Notes under the pieces: model-generated
Database searches by the model: none
Told to the model about the DNA's origin: nothing
Seen by the model: only the letters and a program-made list of their open reading frames with translations
Translations under genes and position numbers: made by a program
Assembly: GCA_023634235.1 (NCBI GenBank)
Contig: JAMKCF010000009.1
Coordinates: 1,922,001 to 1,986,000 of the forward strand
Length of the DNA stretch: 64,000 nt
Direction: 5' to 3'
From: Pisaster brevispinus
Lineage: Eukaryota > Echinodermata > Asteroidea > Forcipulatida > Asteriidae
In this document: positions 1 through 12,630 of the stretch, piece by piece
Position numbering within the stretch: position 1 is the stretch's first letter
Layout: each line of letters begins with the position of its first letter

Positions 1-2021
1 ATGGGTAAGTGTTTTCACGTGTTTGATTCTGTCTTGGTGATACAACTGTTCTGACAAAACCGAAACTGACTTGTTGGCTCGTTTACTCTTGATTTAAAGA
101 TTGTGTATGCCACAAACTCACGGAAAAAAAATGTCAATGGAATGAAATTATGAAAAACCCGATGTTACAAAGACTGAGTTTCATTTCTTGGAAACAAAAT
201 AAAGGCTCTAGTTTTTTGTCTCTACGTCACGAACTGTTTCTGTTTACCGACCAGTTTTTCGCATAATTGTTTTGGTCAATGAAACATGTTTCTCATAAGG
301 GCTGCCAAAACATGCCCCTAGTGTACCATACCAACCTAGTGTGTCATGAAGAAGCCTTTTTTTTTAAACTACCCATTTAAATCAGTGTTAACAAATAGAG
401 ACTGATGAGTAAAATAGTCTGACCCCTTTTTGGTAGGACGAGACTTAGTAGTCATTATTGCTATAGCAGACTAGGAACATGACAAAAATGGTGGCAGCAT
501 GATTAAGGTCTACTGTAAAGCAGGGAGTTGTGACAGAGTGAAGTAGCATTCAGATCAAGGCTCCAGGTCACACACATTACACAAAGCCACTAAGCTACAG
601 GAAGACATTCGTAAGACATTCATAAGACGTTTGCACACTTGCCTGCAGGTTTTCAGTGCCGTCTGTTTTGGCATCTTTAGCCTCAACCAACTGCACTCTT
701 GATAGGCTCTGGGGTTAGTCACATGTTAGAAAGAGGAAGAAGGTGATGAGGTGGAGGAATCAGTCGCCATGGCAACAGATGCGATAACGAGAGAATCAAT
801 AGAGAGGAAGACATTTAGTCGGGAGTTGAGCAGGTGGTAAAATGATGAAAGGATAGAATAGGAGAAGAAGGAAAAAACGGACAGGGGAGAAAGAAGGTGT
901 TATGGGAGTTAGGAGGGGGACAATTCAGGGCATCAGATGTTAGTAAAATTGAAATAAGGTTAATTATCAACAGTCAAAAGAACAGAAAGTGTTACACAAA
1001 GACAACCGAGTTAAATTTCACAAAAAGTACCCTGCAAATTGATTTGCTTTTGAAAAACTGTTCTGTGCACATTAATTGTGTGCGGCTGTTTCCTGATTCT
1101 TGGCCCCATTTACATCTCCTGTGCATGAATATAATGTTTGGCTACAAATATATCATTATTATTGGAAACAGTACAAAGATGGTTTGGAAATTAGCTGATG
1201 TAAATTTGGTGCCTTGCCACTTTTGATTTTATAATCCAATAAAATACAAACAAGTTTGATATTGATTTGAGTTTTCAGCAATGCAGTAAAGAGGAATTAG
1301 ATGCTTAGCTTGAATAGCAAATACAAATAAACATGTTATGCAGGGTTAGATTTTTATTTAAGTTTTTTCTTTGGTTCTTCTGAATACAAACTTACTACTC
1401 AGCTTTACACTGTGAACAACGAACAACTTTTGTAGCTCTTAAAATGTGGAGGTATCAATTTATACTCAGTTTTGTTCATCACAGATGGTTCGCTATCTTG
1501 TTGAAGTAAACTTGTTTTAACTTGATGGGATGGAACGCTTTCTGGTTTTGGAAAAACACAGAAACGTCCAGAAACATTCCATGAAACATCAAGTTTTCCC
1601 GACGATGGCTTTATTTCAGACAGACTTATTTTCAGGATGACCGTTACCAGTTCCAACTTTAAACATGTAACTTATGCGTGTGTGTGTGTTAACAAAGAAC
1701 CACCAAAAGGTACATGTCTTTAAATACTTCGGACACTGTGTACAAGATCACAAGCTCACTCCAGTTAGCATTTCAGGTCAGCGTTTTTTTCTGTAGTTCT
1801 TACTGACACTAAGGGAGTGAATTGGGGACCATGATTTATGTTGAAAATATAAATGAAGTACACAGCCCCCTTCAATGGAGACAGTTAAAATGATCTCATG
1901 CAGCAGACATTAAAATGCCAGCTGAGATCTTGGCTATAGATACAGATCATTGAAAACGCGAACACCTGAGACAGGACTGGTCCGAGACAAGACTGGTCTC
2001 AATCCGGTAGTAACTTCTTAC
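1..2021. other. Left flank, probably PLCB4 intron
   Basis: No PLC-beta Y-box or other protein motif was found on either strand in this stretch, and the short ORFs do not look coding. The exon at 2022-2239 ends in a normal donor, so this should be intron continuing to the left. No repeat was recognised. Confidence 0.6.
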
Positions 2022-2239
2022 CTTCTTATTACTATTCTTCATGCTTAGGGATGGCTTCAGTTTAACAGGCTCTGTGATTTCAGGCGTGCTAGACGTTACC
2101 TCCTTGTCGACTACTGGCTTTGAAGAATCCCCCGTTGCTTTGCCGACCTCTCCAACCAGGCCTTCAATGTCTCCCGTCGAGCCGATCTTATTGGAAGACA
2201 GCGTCTTCAGTTCGGGATGGGCGTCCAAGAGTTGCTGAC
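2022..2239 (-). CDS. PLCB4: PLCB4 exon: distal X-Y linker, last exon in the window
   Basis: This 218-bp exon forms Gly from the carried G plus GT, then reads 72 codons to phase 0. It begins QQLLDAHPELKTLSSNKI, contains DIEGLVGEVGKATGDSSK and ends EPVKLKPSLSMKNSNKK. AHPELK parallels EAHPEFKFG of vertebrate PLCB4, and the exon stops just before the segment that leads into the Y box. The acceptor is attgtcttgtag before GTCAGC and the donor is AATAAGAAG/gtaaga. The following exon must lie left of the window. A plus-strand ORF on top of it is a shadow. Confidence 0.9.
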
Positions 2240-5200
2240 CTACAAGACAATATGGCTCCCCTGTAAGTACTACTAAACTTACAGCCAATTTGATTAGACG
2301 GAGACATATTTACGTGTTGGTGTAGGATTGTGCGTTGGACGCTCTCACAGTACACATGTCTTGGAAAATAGTTCCAGTCCCTTTACATTACACAAGTATA
2401 GTGGTGACGTAAGATGTTACTTTGGTTCACAGCATGCATGACATTGAGAGTGAGCGTGTGCACAGGACAACCAAGGCACAACCACAAGGCAGTAGCGACA
2501 GGGTGAAGCAGTGCAAGTGCGGTGAGGTGATGGTGGTGAAAATAATAAGAACAAAATTATTGTAAACCTACCAAATTAACAACTAGAGACTAAGGTATAT
2601 CTGTTAAATGAACGCAGTAGTATTGGTAAATCAATGGTGTATAGGAAAGTGTTGTATCCATGAAAAAAAACCAACACTAACATTTATTGTTGTTAGGACA
2701 TTTGTGTTTGAATTGTACCACTGTTTTACCTTTCATTGCACTTCATCCTAAATCTACTATCATCACATTTCCCTTTAAAACTTCTTTGTTTATAAGAAAT
2801 TTACAGTCTACATGAATGAAAAAAAATCACACTATTTCTGCAAAATGCAAACTACTTTATCAAGACTACTCAAATCGGATTCATTTTTGAAGACTTACTG
2901 GTGAGGATGTAAGATTAACATATTTTCTGTATGCAGATCTTAAATATACCACCAGCTGCCAGTATGATTCTGCCAGGGATATACCAAGCTTCCAAGCTCC
3001 CTAGATACCTTTTTGTCTCTGTTTGTAGTTAGACATTCCTAGCATAAATGTTACTGGCTAGATAACTGCTGGTTATACAAAAACTTGATAAGTTTTCCAA
3101 ACAAAGCAGAATGAGACCATACTCATTTGTGTGACACTTGTACGTCACTACCATCTGGTGTGGCGTTTTAGTCAACACAAAAGAAACAAGGTCCAATTTG
3201 GTGCTTTGTGAAATGTGTTACCATAGAAACATGCATACAGTGATGACATCATAGCAACGTGTGCACAGTGAGTTGTGAGTTAACAGCGAGTGACGTGGGC
3301 TCTACCAAACTGTGTTCCATCCACCCCCGTGTCTTATGCTCAAACTGTGGGTGGACTCAGTGCGAGTGCTGAATGCAAAGGTGCCACACTAAGTGAGACA
3401 CAAAGGTGAAAGTTTTCACTTGTTTCAAATTTTTATGTCAACTGGCGGAAAAACAAATTCTGCTCTGAAATCTAAACAGATTATTAGTAACCGATGCAAC
3501 CAAATAATGTCATCACCCAAAAAGCTAGTTTGCTTACAAATCTCAAGAAGCCTTCAGACTGTCTGCAATACAGCATAAGCAAATTAAAATACAAACTCCA
3601 AAATGTGTCCGCTATCCATGTACAATGCTCTACTAATCATGTAATGCATTTATAAACACCATTACTTTTATTATACGTATCTATGACACTGTTGCATATT
3701 GTCTCCAAGTTAGACTTGAACATTTCAACATGGCTGACGATCAAGCATGACGTATACAGTGCAAACAAATAGTACACATACGTGAACACGCCTACGCACC
3801 ATACAGCATCACGTATTTGAAGCATATCTATATATCTACTTACAGAAAAAGAACAGTACTTTTTTTTAACTAAAAGAAGAAATATTCATTGAAGATTACA
3901 CAACTACATCATCTGCCATGACAATGCACACACTTTTGTTCCGGTTAGCTATTTCCCAACTACGAACGCATCAACTTATTACCGTAATTGCGATATCTTT
4001 AATTGTTTCTATGACACCAAACCAAGGCTCACACGGACAAATAGCCTGGCACCTCTGATGTCTTGAGAATCAGTGCTTTTAATCTTGCTTGCAAACAGGA
4101 GAGTCAGACTAAAGTTTGTTGAGATAGGAAACAAGTTCCCAGACACGTGAGCTCACTACAGTGATTACCATTTAAAAATCTGACCATATGTTCAATTGGT
4201 GGCAGCGGCTTCGGCTTGATCATCACAAGAACAAGTCTTGAAGCATATGATGCCCATAGTAACCGGCTTAGTAAAAGCCACAGCCATAGCTGCAGCTGCC
4301 AATCGCAAATAGCCTCAAACTTGACTGTAAAAGTTTGCAAATCCTCAGTTTGCTATCTTGTTGAGGATCAATCAGGAACATGCTTGAAGGATTAAGAACA
4401 TTTAGCTCTGTTTCCCCGCAGACATAAACTATACGGGAACCGAAAGTGTCCCTATACCTCTGGCAAAAGCTTAACCACCCACCCACAAATGCTTATTGCA
4501 AACAGCTGTTTCAACCCCATAAAAAGAGGATGGATTGCTAGAATAAAGAGGACGTATTATTAGAAATTCTTCATCAGGTTTCACTATGATCTCCAGAAGG
4601 AGGGCAACCTGAGCACAGCAACTAGATGGATGCTGCAGAAGGCTGATGTCAAGACGGATATGAAGTGGTAGCATCAACGTGGAATATTAAGTGACCCTTA
4701 GAATTAAGGTTTGGGGAAATATACAAACGAGTTTGAGCAGCAAATTAACTTTGTCATGGCCAACGCAACGTACTCGGATAGTACCTCTAAATAGTTTGGT
4801 TTTACGTCTTACATATCTGTCTAACTAAAAATCCAGTATGAGGAGTTTTCTACTACAAAACATTCAGCAAGTGTAAAAAATAATTGATGTCATTAATTTC
4901 CAAGAACAGTTTTGACGTCTATCAACTAATGGCTTCAAGGTTTGTTTTTCACAAGCTAAATACAGCATTATAAATACAGGTTCGAATAATACTATGATGA
5001 CGCTGACGGGAACCAAAATACTGATCAAAAATGTTATCTTCAGGTTACTTTAAATGGAATATTTGTTTTGTGAAAATAGTTATTCATCTTTGACAAGATG
5101 ACCACAATGGGTTTTTTCTGAGATGACTGGAAGAAATAAGTTGATATTTTCTTTAAATGGGCGACAGACAATTTTTTTTTTAAGAGATGTCCGACAACAA

Positions 5201-7579
5201 ACTGAAATACCTTTTTGTTTAAAATATTAATGTTATAATTTCCCCCAAAAAAACAAAAACAGCTTCACTATTTTTCAAAGTTTCTTTTTACCCTAGCCTA
5301 AAGTGACCTATTTGGCCTTGTGTCGAAGGACAACCTTCAATGAAAGCAAAGGTGAGAACAAAATGATGACTGACAGCTACAAGACCTGACCGAAATAGCT
5401 GGGAGAGCACCATCATCAATTGACTGTACCTCCCACTCCATTAGTCTGAGGTGTTCCTCTGGCCACCCTCCTCATTTCCCAGAGGAATAAACCTCAAGAG
5501 ACTAAATTAAACACCTACTTGTTCAATCAATCTGGGTTTTCACTAGGGGGGTGTGTGGGGGTGGATGGTGGTGGGCATGGGCAGCAAACTGGGCCTCTGA
5601 CCTAGTTCAAATGTACGAAGAGTGAATAAATTGCTTGAGGAGTAAACTTTGCTACGGTGTGTGAAGTGTACATGTATGTCAAACAAAGGAGGGAAAGAGG
5701 GGGGGGGGGTAAGGAGAATATCCTTGAGAGGTTACAGCCAGTGGGTGATACTGCACAGTGAAGTGTATCACTTAAATCAAGGCATGACTTCATGCAGTAC
5801 CCCGCCCCCACCCCCATCACCACCTGTCACGTTTGTTTGCATATTATTTGCTCGTCATAGTTGTTTATTCATTTGTGCATCATTTTCTCAAGTGACAACC
5901 ATGCAAACTCGTGTACTCTCAAATTGCCAAATTCCTTTCAGATTTGTTTTGTTCCCAAATCTCACTTAGAAAACCCCACAACATGAGCATGTTTTGGGGT
6001 TTTCCTTGTTTTCTCTCAAGTAAACATAAATGAACATCTATTTTACAGACGGTTTAAGCCGCTGCTTTTTTTCAATTTCTTCCTGAAACACTGAGGATAA
6101 TTCTACACTAACAAACGAGCGCCTGATAAGGCTGTAGAAGAAAATTGAACTTAAAAAATAACATTGAAAGCATTGCTTATATTCACTAAGTTTCTAGTAC
6201 AGTATACATGTACGCTTACCATTTAAATAAGAGAAAAAAACACATAGCAACCAAGATTTCTAAACCATCTCTTTAAATACTCATTTACTTTACAAAATTA
6301 CACAAAATTAATCAAGGAATGTCAAAGCTTTTCCGAACTCAGCACTTATTTGCATCTTTCTATAGAAATCCCTTTCAAACAGTACATATGCAACCCTCGG
6401 AATTGACTCCATTCATTTACTGCTGTGCCATTTCTGTGGGTCAAATGAACAGGGTTGCTACAGCATTTGCATGTTTCACGTCGTGTGGAGATGGTCCGGA
6501 ATTCTCACGTGAACAATATCTCATGTGTGGTTCAACACCTTGAGAACCATGGACACAGCAACTGCATCATGGGTCTACTAGTGGGCTATGTGTTAGCTTA
6601 CAGTGTAACTGGTACCTCGTCTAAATTCATTGCTGCTTTTAAAATGCAAAACCAGCTTTGGAAAGCAATGCTGATCAGTGCAAGATTTTTGAAAATGTAG
6701 GCCCAAGCAAGGGCAGAAATGAAAAAAAGAAGGAAAAAAAACCAACACCTGATTGCTGAGAAAAGTTGACTTCATAAATAGGCACAAAGAGTTTACAGCT
6801 AGTCTGTATTAATGAAAAGCATGAGGGAAGTTTTTGTAATAGAAAAAAAAAAATTTGAATTATTTTTCAAGCTTCCGTTGCAATACAAAATTATCTGTAA
6901 TTTTAAAAAAATAGTATAATGCATTTTAGTGACTACCGCATACATTATAGCTCAACAACTAATATTGCTTTTGCATTTAGATTTAGATTTCAGATTATTT
7001 TATCCCCGTTATGAATGATAGATTTGATGAGTTGTTTGCCAAATTTCTTTCCCCAAATAAAGAGAGAAAAGAACAATACCCCAAACCTCAGTTTGTGTGT
7101 TGTCACATTGTGCTTGCAAATCGCTAATGGCCTGAATAGTAATAATACCAGAGTCTTATGTGGCGCATGTATCTACCAACAAGGTACTCAAGGCGAGCAA
7201 GAGAAACTTTTTTCAGACAGGTTTTTAGAAATTTTTGCAGGTTAGTCTAAAAAGTCACACGTGTTTTGAGATTTCAGTGGAAGTTGACTTGGGGGTGAAG
7301 ACAGAGAGAGAGAGATGATGGCTAAAACTGTGAGTTAATAACCGCAACCGTGATTTGCAGAGTGAAACCAATGGAGAAAAAAAAAAGAAGAAGAACGAGG
7401 GATGTGAAGTAGATAAAACACAGAGTTCAGGAGAAAAAGACGAGCTGAAAAAAATTAATTACAACTCAAAATTATACAGTGAGAAGGCCTTAGCACCAGG
7501 ATGAATGTTTAAATTTGAATTGAAGAAATGGATACGAAATGAGATGGCGGCAGAAGAATACTCAAGAAAACTGGCCCAC
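2240..7579 (-). other. PLCB4 intron (5.3 kb)
   Basis: Unique-looking AT-rich intron sequence. It holds one foldback element at 4196-4301 and low-complexity runs, for example the G-rich stretch at 5700-5709. No exon was accepted: a 26-bp segment at 3844-3869 has good splice consensus but the wrong phase. Confidence 0.6.
4196..4301. repeat. Foldback repeat rich in GGC-TAC/GCC-ATA, copy 1
   Basis: One arm is gtggcagcggcttcggcttg and the other agccacagccatagctgcag. It resembles 28195-28312 and 55137-55238. Confidence 0.45.
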
Positions 7580-7606
7580 CTTTTAGCTCCCTGTCTTCCA
7601 CGGCCT
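7580..7606 (-). CDS. PLCB4: PLCB4 linker microexon (27 bp, phase 1-1)
   Basis: This 27-bp candidate microexon has acceptor aaattttccag and donor CTAAAAG/gtgggc. With the carried G it reads EAVEDRELK and leaves one G that combines with GT of the next exon to give Gly. It is acidic, phase 1-1 and in order with the other linker exons. It is the weakest of the three microexons because the donor is only moderate and the intron on either side is several kilobases. It may be an alternative cassette or a chance match. Confidence 0.58.
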
Positions 7607-8860
7607 CTGGAAAATTTGTGTAAAAAATATTGGTACATTATTGGTAAAATGGCAGTAATGGCGGATTCTAGGCAGTGATATTCAGTTTGAAGTTACAGTT
7701 TAATTGTATTGTTAAAGGTAAGTTAGCAAACCTCAAATGTAAGAAATCAGAGTATGTTAAAGTCACTAGGAAGAAATTGTCCTTTTTAAATGACGACGAA
7801 ATGTAAAGTTATTGAAGAAACTCCCTTTGAATTAAGAATACAATACAAATCTTCAAAGCTCAGAAGTCAAAGATCTTCACACAAGTCACACTTACAGATG
7901 GAAAGAAAAACAAGAACCACAACAACAAAAACAACAGAGAAGAAAAAAAATAAATACTTGCCTCACACAGGTAAGTTAACTTCAAAGATTGTCAACAACA
8001 ACAAAAATCCCTTTTTCAAGCCCCTTTTCCCCAATCGAACATGACAATGATAAGAGCTAAACCAGCATCGGGTGTAAGTTCTCACAAAATCACAATAAAC
8101 AACCACAGTTTTCCCAAGAACTTTAGCTTTTAAGAAGTTATAAGACATTTGAAATGAAAGGTGCAAATCATTCTGCCATTCCTTACAGGTGCCATCCGAT
8201 CCCACATTCCCAGAACTAATTCCCCGCCCCCAGTTCTTATACTTAAGGAAGAGCTCTTGAAGGACATTTCACATGTCTCTGAGTTTGTATACACGATCAA
8301 GACTTTACAGCTAGCAACTGAAGATGCTCAACCCGATTTTTGGCTGATTTTACCACATAGTTTGGATTCAAATTTGAAATCACTATTTTTATAGATTTGA
8401 GAAAGATACAAGCTTTCATTGAAGGTATTTCTCGAAAAAAATCCGCCAATGATAAGTGGTAGTTAGTTAAAAAATAAAAATTATTAAGTGCCTGGATCAG
8501 ACATATACAAACATTTTTACATGTTATTCATATTTTTGTTTTTGAATTTTGTATGTCTTTCATTTTGAACAGCATCACTTGTCAAAATTCTTTCAGAGAA
8601 TAACTTCATCCAAAAAAAATAAATAAATTTCAGCGAAAATCGGGTCTTGCAACTTTAATCTTGTAAGTTCCAGAGATTATTAAAGGTGAAATAGGATTTT
8701 AAAACTTTGCATGTCGGAGATACAATCTGTTAAAGTTTGCAGTCACACCAAGTACTAGTTGTGGTGGCTCTGAAAAGAACCGGTGGTGTAACAACTCGTT
8801 GTGTGCCCAAAAAAAGGACGCAGCGAAAGTTATACCGGTGAAAGGCGTAAGCATGTGCAA

Positions 8861-9130
8861 AGTTGTGTTTCAAGAAAACTGAGCATGAACGTTTGATCGG
8901 TTTTCTGTTAACCAGTTTTCTGCCATTCATAAGTCATTTGAGGAAGGTTAAATTCTGCATGGGAATGGAAAATCATGTCTTTGGGGTAATTCTAGCCACA
9001 CAAATTTACCAGTAATGCTATATTTTTTTCAGGAGCCTTTTTATTGCTTGCAACTTTCTGTTACTTGGACGGAAACTTTGCATGCCTGAAAGAAGAGTGT
9101 AGAGCCTTTTTCTGGGCATATGAAAAACTC
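8861..9130 (+). repeat. Dispersed repeat, copy A
   Basis: Shares about 250 bp at roughly 75-80% by eye with 23826-24062 in the same orientation. Both contain gtgtttcaagaaaactgagc and ctgccattcataagtcatt. No coding or terminal-repeat signal was recognised. Confidence 0.7.
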
Positions 9131-9769
9131 AACATTTCGATCAGGAAAGCTGATCAGAGCAAACTGATCATAAAGTAGAGTTGTTACAGCATGGGCCCTT
9201 TCTGGAACCACTACAACTCATTGAGACTTATTCTATGTACATGGTGTTACCGCAAACCTTACTAGAAGGCTAGAATGTTGAAGTGTTTTTTAGGGAAACG
9301 GGACGAATTAGCACCTCGGTGAACATAGAGTGATACAAAACATCCTGAGAAGTTATTTCATTTGACATGTGACATAATTATCCACAGGTACCAGACGAAA
9401 TTGGTTATGCCTAAAAAAGAAAAACAAAACTATTGGAACTATTTCTTAATCTCCACAGTTACTTCACATCAACTTGACATCAGTACAAATGCTCCTGAGG
9501 AGTAGCTACGTCGGAGATTTTACCCCCTTAATTAAAAACTCTTCACAACATAACTTATGAAATTCAACAGCTTTACTAGCCATTATGATAGGCTTAAACG
9601 AGTTGAAGTCATTCCATGGTTAAACCTGCAAGCCAAGTGCCAAAAAGCTGATTGTTTTCCCTCCAGAAATGTATCAAGTTAGGATGGTGGATTTAGTTGA
9701 ATCAGATGAAGTGACCGTGTTCTTGGTAACACCTATGAAAATTAGTAATACTGCTTCAGGAGTCTAATC

Positions 9770-10045
9770 ATCATGAATCGCTCCTGAGAAGCTAAGTTTT
9801 CGAAGGACGTGGCTACAACGTGATCGAGCAGCAGGCATGCCACACCGACCCATACATGACCAGGGTGCACAGCCAGCGATCGAAAGTGTTTGATTTTTTT
9901 TAAGGAGGGAGGTTAACCGGAAGGCCCGCAGAAAAAATGCGGCATAGGAGAGAACCAATGCACAACTCTACTCACTGAAGGCCCTAGCCGGGAATCCAAC
10001 CAGGGCCACAGTGAGTGCTTTCTGCACTAGCCACCCATGACAAAA
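9770..10045 (-). mobile_element. tRNA-derived SINE
   Basis: Read on the minus strand, the head has an A-box-like tggctagtgcagaaagc and a B-box-like ggttggattccc. It is followed by tgcattggttctctcctatg and ccttccggttaacctccctc, a body I remember from marine invertebrate SINEs. The short minus-strand ORFs across it are not genes. Confidence 0.6.
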
Positions 10046-10951
10046 CCTCATTCAGAAAAAAATAACAAGCATAGCCTCCCTCCCATTTAGGAATTGCAGC
10101 TTCACATAGATTATCAACCACCAACATGTTAATACCACCCATCCACCCCCTCAGACATTTGACACATAACCTTTCACACAATCAGCTTCAGTGCTTTCAA
10201 TGCCCTAATCGTCCAATATCTGTGTGTGACTAGTCTATGTCTAGAAGACAGTCCATAGTGATAGGTCGTCTACAAGTTCTTGTTTTTTGTGGACATCATC
10301 TGAAAGCATATTATCTGAAAGCTATAAAACATTTTATTATCATATGCCGAGTATTTGAGCAACAATTTGACTGGAGGTTTTTTTAAGGTCATTGCCATGA
10401 CACAAGGTCGTTACTTTTACCCACACACAACACAAGCAATCCCTTCATTTGTGCATTATTCCGACACAGTAGAACAACTTCCACCACTTATGTAGTAATA
10501 AAATGTTCCCCTGTGGTTCTACGATCTCAAAAGTCATACAAGACTAAAAAACTTCCCACAAATAGACACAAAGAAATACTGAAGACGATTGTATTTAACT
10601 CAAAACCACAGTGTTTTTATGATATTGGTGATGACCCACAATACACCACACCACATAAGAAGTCTTTCTATCAGAGAGAACAAAATGGACAACCTGATAG
10701 CAGGGAGGGAGTGGCCGACCCTCCTGCCACATCATTGTCAATCTGTCGCTGTTACAGTAGAAAGCTTACATAATATTACAATGGCACCATTATCATCCAA
10801 ATGTACATGTTTGTTAGAGTCACCCCCCAACACTTACAAAAAGACAAAAAATATCACCTCCTGTTTTCCCAGTAACAAACTTTTAAAAAAGAGAACAAAA
10901 TGAGCAAAGCAAAGCAAAACATGAACTGAACAAAAAGTAATAAATGATTAC

Positions 10952-10978
10952 CTTCGGGTGGAGGTTCCTCTGAGTTTT
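10952..10978 (-). CDS. PLCB4: PLCB4 linker microexon (27 bp, phase 1-1)
   Basis: This 27-bp candidate microexon has acceptor cttgtatgcttag and donor CCCGAAG/gtaatc. With the carried G it reads ENSEEPPPE and leaves one G, keeping phase 1-1. The product is acidic and proline-rich, as expected for a flexible lid segment. As with its neighbours, the call rests on splice sites, phase and composition rather than on homology. Confidence 0.68.
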
Positions 10979-12600
10979 CTAAGCATACAAGTAATAAAAT
11001 ATTCTTATTATAATACTCTTGTTATTGTTTTCTGTGTTTCACACGCATTTCAAACTCAAGTAAGACAACGGAAAACCCGACAAACAACCACCTTTAAATG
11101 AATACCACCAAATAGTTTCTAGTGTGAAAATCCAAACGGTGAATCACACCCCAATCGCTGAGAAACGATCACGAGAACAGATAGCCAGAGGTGCGGAATT
11201 ATGAAGAAAAAAATGTTAGTGTAGATGACAAAAACCCAATTTGGAACCAAGCCATTCATCCCGTTGAATATATATTTAAAAAATATTAAAATATCTGTTA
11301 TGGTTAGTTGTGAACTTAACCAAGTTTCTCCCGGTCCTATCCCGCCCTCAACTTTCATGGTTAGGTTTTTTGGGGTTTTTTTTTTCCTTTTCTTTCTTTT
11401 TTTGCGTAAATCTTAACCGAAAGTCAAAATTCATTTGAAAAGAAAAGAAAACTCACACCATCTTTCCGACGACTATAAAGACCACTTGTATGCAACCGTG
11501 TCAAATTCCCACAACTTAGAGAGCTTGGCCATATAAATAAATGACAACTTTTGGCTACTGGCTACTGGCTACTGGCTAAATTGACTGTGCTGACAACCCA
11601 GCTAGTGGCAGAGCCAAAGTCGTTCCATTTTGAGGCAGCTTAACACAGTTGTAATCTGTTAAAAGGCCAATCGGCCAGAATTAGTAGCTCAGTCACCCAC
11701 TCAGTTCAGACACTCAGAATGACCAGAAGATCAGGTGCTAGTCTCCTATTAGTACCAAATGCATCTGTACCCACCTTTGTTGTTATTTACTTGTTTTTTT
11801 TTCTTAGCTGGAAACGGTAAAACATCCAAATTATTCATTTAATTTTAATGGCACTAAAGGAACGTGTTCATAAAGTTGACGGAATTCATAATGGAACAAA
11901 AATGAAAAGAAACTCCAATGGGAAACCTATGAAAGTGTGGAAACCAACAAATCACAGAACTCATCAGATAATGCACTTAAAAATAAAAATGAAAATGAAA
12001 ATAAGGTAAACAGAAACTGTCAGAATCCAATGTAACAAGAATCATGTGGAGGAGAAGGTTTTCAGACGTGTAGAAGTAACATGGACAACAGCACAGATTC
12101 ATGAAATGTAGGATACCAAAGACGATCATGACCCCCAAAACGAAATGACAAATAATTACAAAGGTGCTGTTCCGATCATAAATTCACCATCACAATGCCT
12201 ACCATAGAGGCCAAAAACTGCGTACAAGTGTTGATATTTAGACTAAAATTTAAACCACAGGCACTGGTTGTTCACAGAGTGGTGATCACGTTTTGGGATA
12301 AAGAGGATGGGGGAGTGGGGAAGGGGAGTCAGTCATAACTAGGCAAGGGGTTAAAAACCACTAGGAGATTGGTCACGAAGGTGTACTGTAAATATTTGTG
12401 CTGGAGGAGTAGTTTTGATGTGTGTATCTAATAGCCATCACCCAGTGTTGGACACCAACTTCAAAAGGTAGTGAGAAAAAAAGTGCATAATGGGAAGAGA
12501 TCCATTAAGAAATACATGTCAGGGGTCAGGGGTCAGGGGTCAGGGGCTGGGTAAGATAAGGGTGGACTACATGTTGTGCTGAAGATTGTAGTTTACGCAC
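10979..12600 (-). other. PLCB4 intron (1.6 kb)
   Basis: Holds a short tandem repeat of ggctact at about 11551-11578 and four copies of TCAGGGG at 12519-12546. Nothing else was recognised. Confidence 0.6.
12519..12546 (+). repeat. (TCAGGGG)4, tandem nuclear-receptor-like half-sites
   Basis: Four perfect 7-bp units, giving GGGTCA direct repeats spaced by one base. Any receptor binding is inference. Confidence 0.9.
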
Positions 12601-12630
12601 CTTCACTACTATTACCACTATCCTGGGTGT
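12601..12630 (-). CDS. PLCB4: PLCB4 linker microexon (30 bp, phase 1-1)
   Basis: This 30-bp candidate microexon has acceptor aatttttcag and donor GAAG/gtgcgt. With the carried G it reads DTQDSGNSSE and leaves one G, so it fits exactly between the phase-1 exons on each side. Its product is acidic and serine-rich, like the rest of the linker. No homology can be shown for ten residues. Support is good splice consensus, symmetric phase and an open frame. Four tandem copies of TCAGGGG lie about 55 bp downstream in the intron (12519-12546). Confidence 0.68.

Larger units (their letters stand above)
7607..10951 (-). other. PLCB4 intron (3.3 kb) with SINE and dispersed repeat
   Basis: Contains a dispersed repeat copy at about 8861-9130 that is shared with 23826-24062, and a tRNA-derived SINE at about 9770-10045. 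The remainder is AT-rich without recognisable motifs. Confidence 0.6.

Noticed and set aside
1..12. ATGG/gtaagt at the very start, which looks like a plus-strand first exon and donor
   Set aside because: Only four bases are visible and no plus-strand gene is supported. Likely chance.
2041..2238. Plus-strand 65-codon ORF
   Set aside because: Shadow of the minus-strand PLCB4 exon at 2022-2239.
3844..3869. 26-bp minus-strand candidate microexon with ttcttcttttag acceptor and gtaagt donor
   Set aside because: Consensus sites are excellent, but entering in phase 1 it leaves in phase 0, which does not fit the next exon (2239, entered in phase 1).
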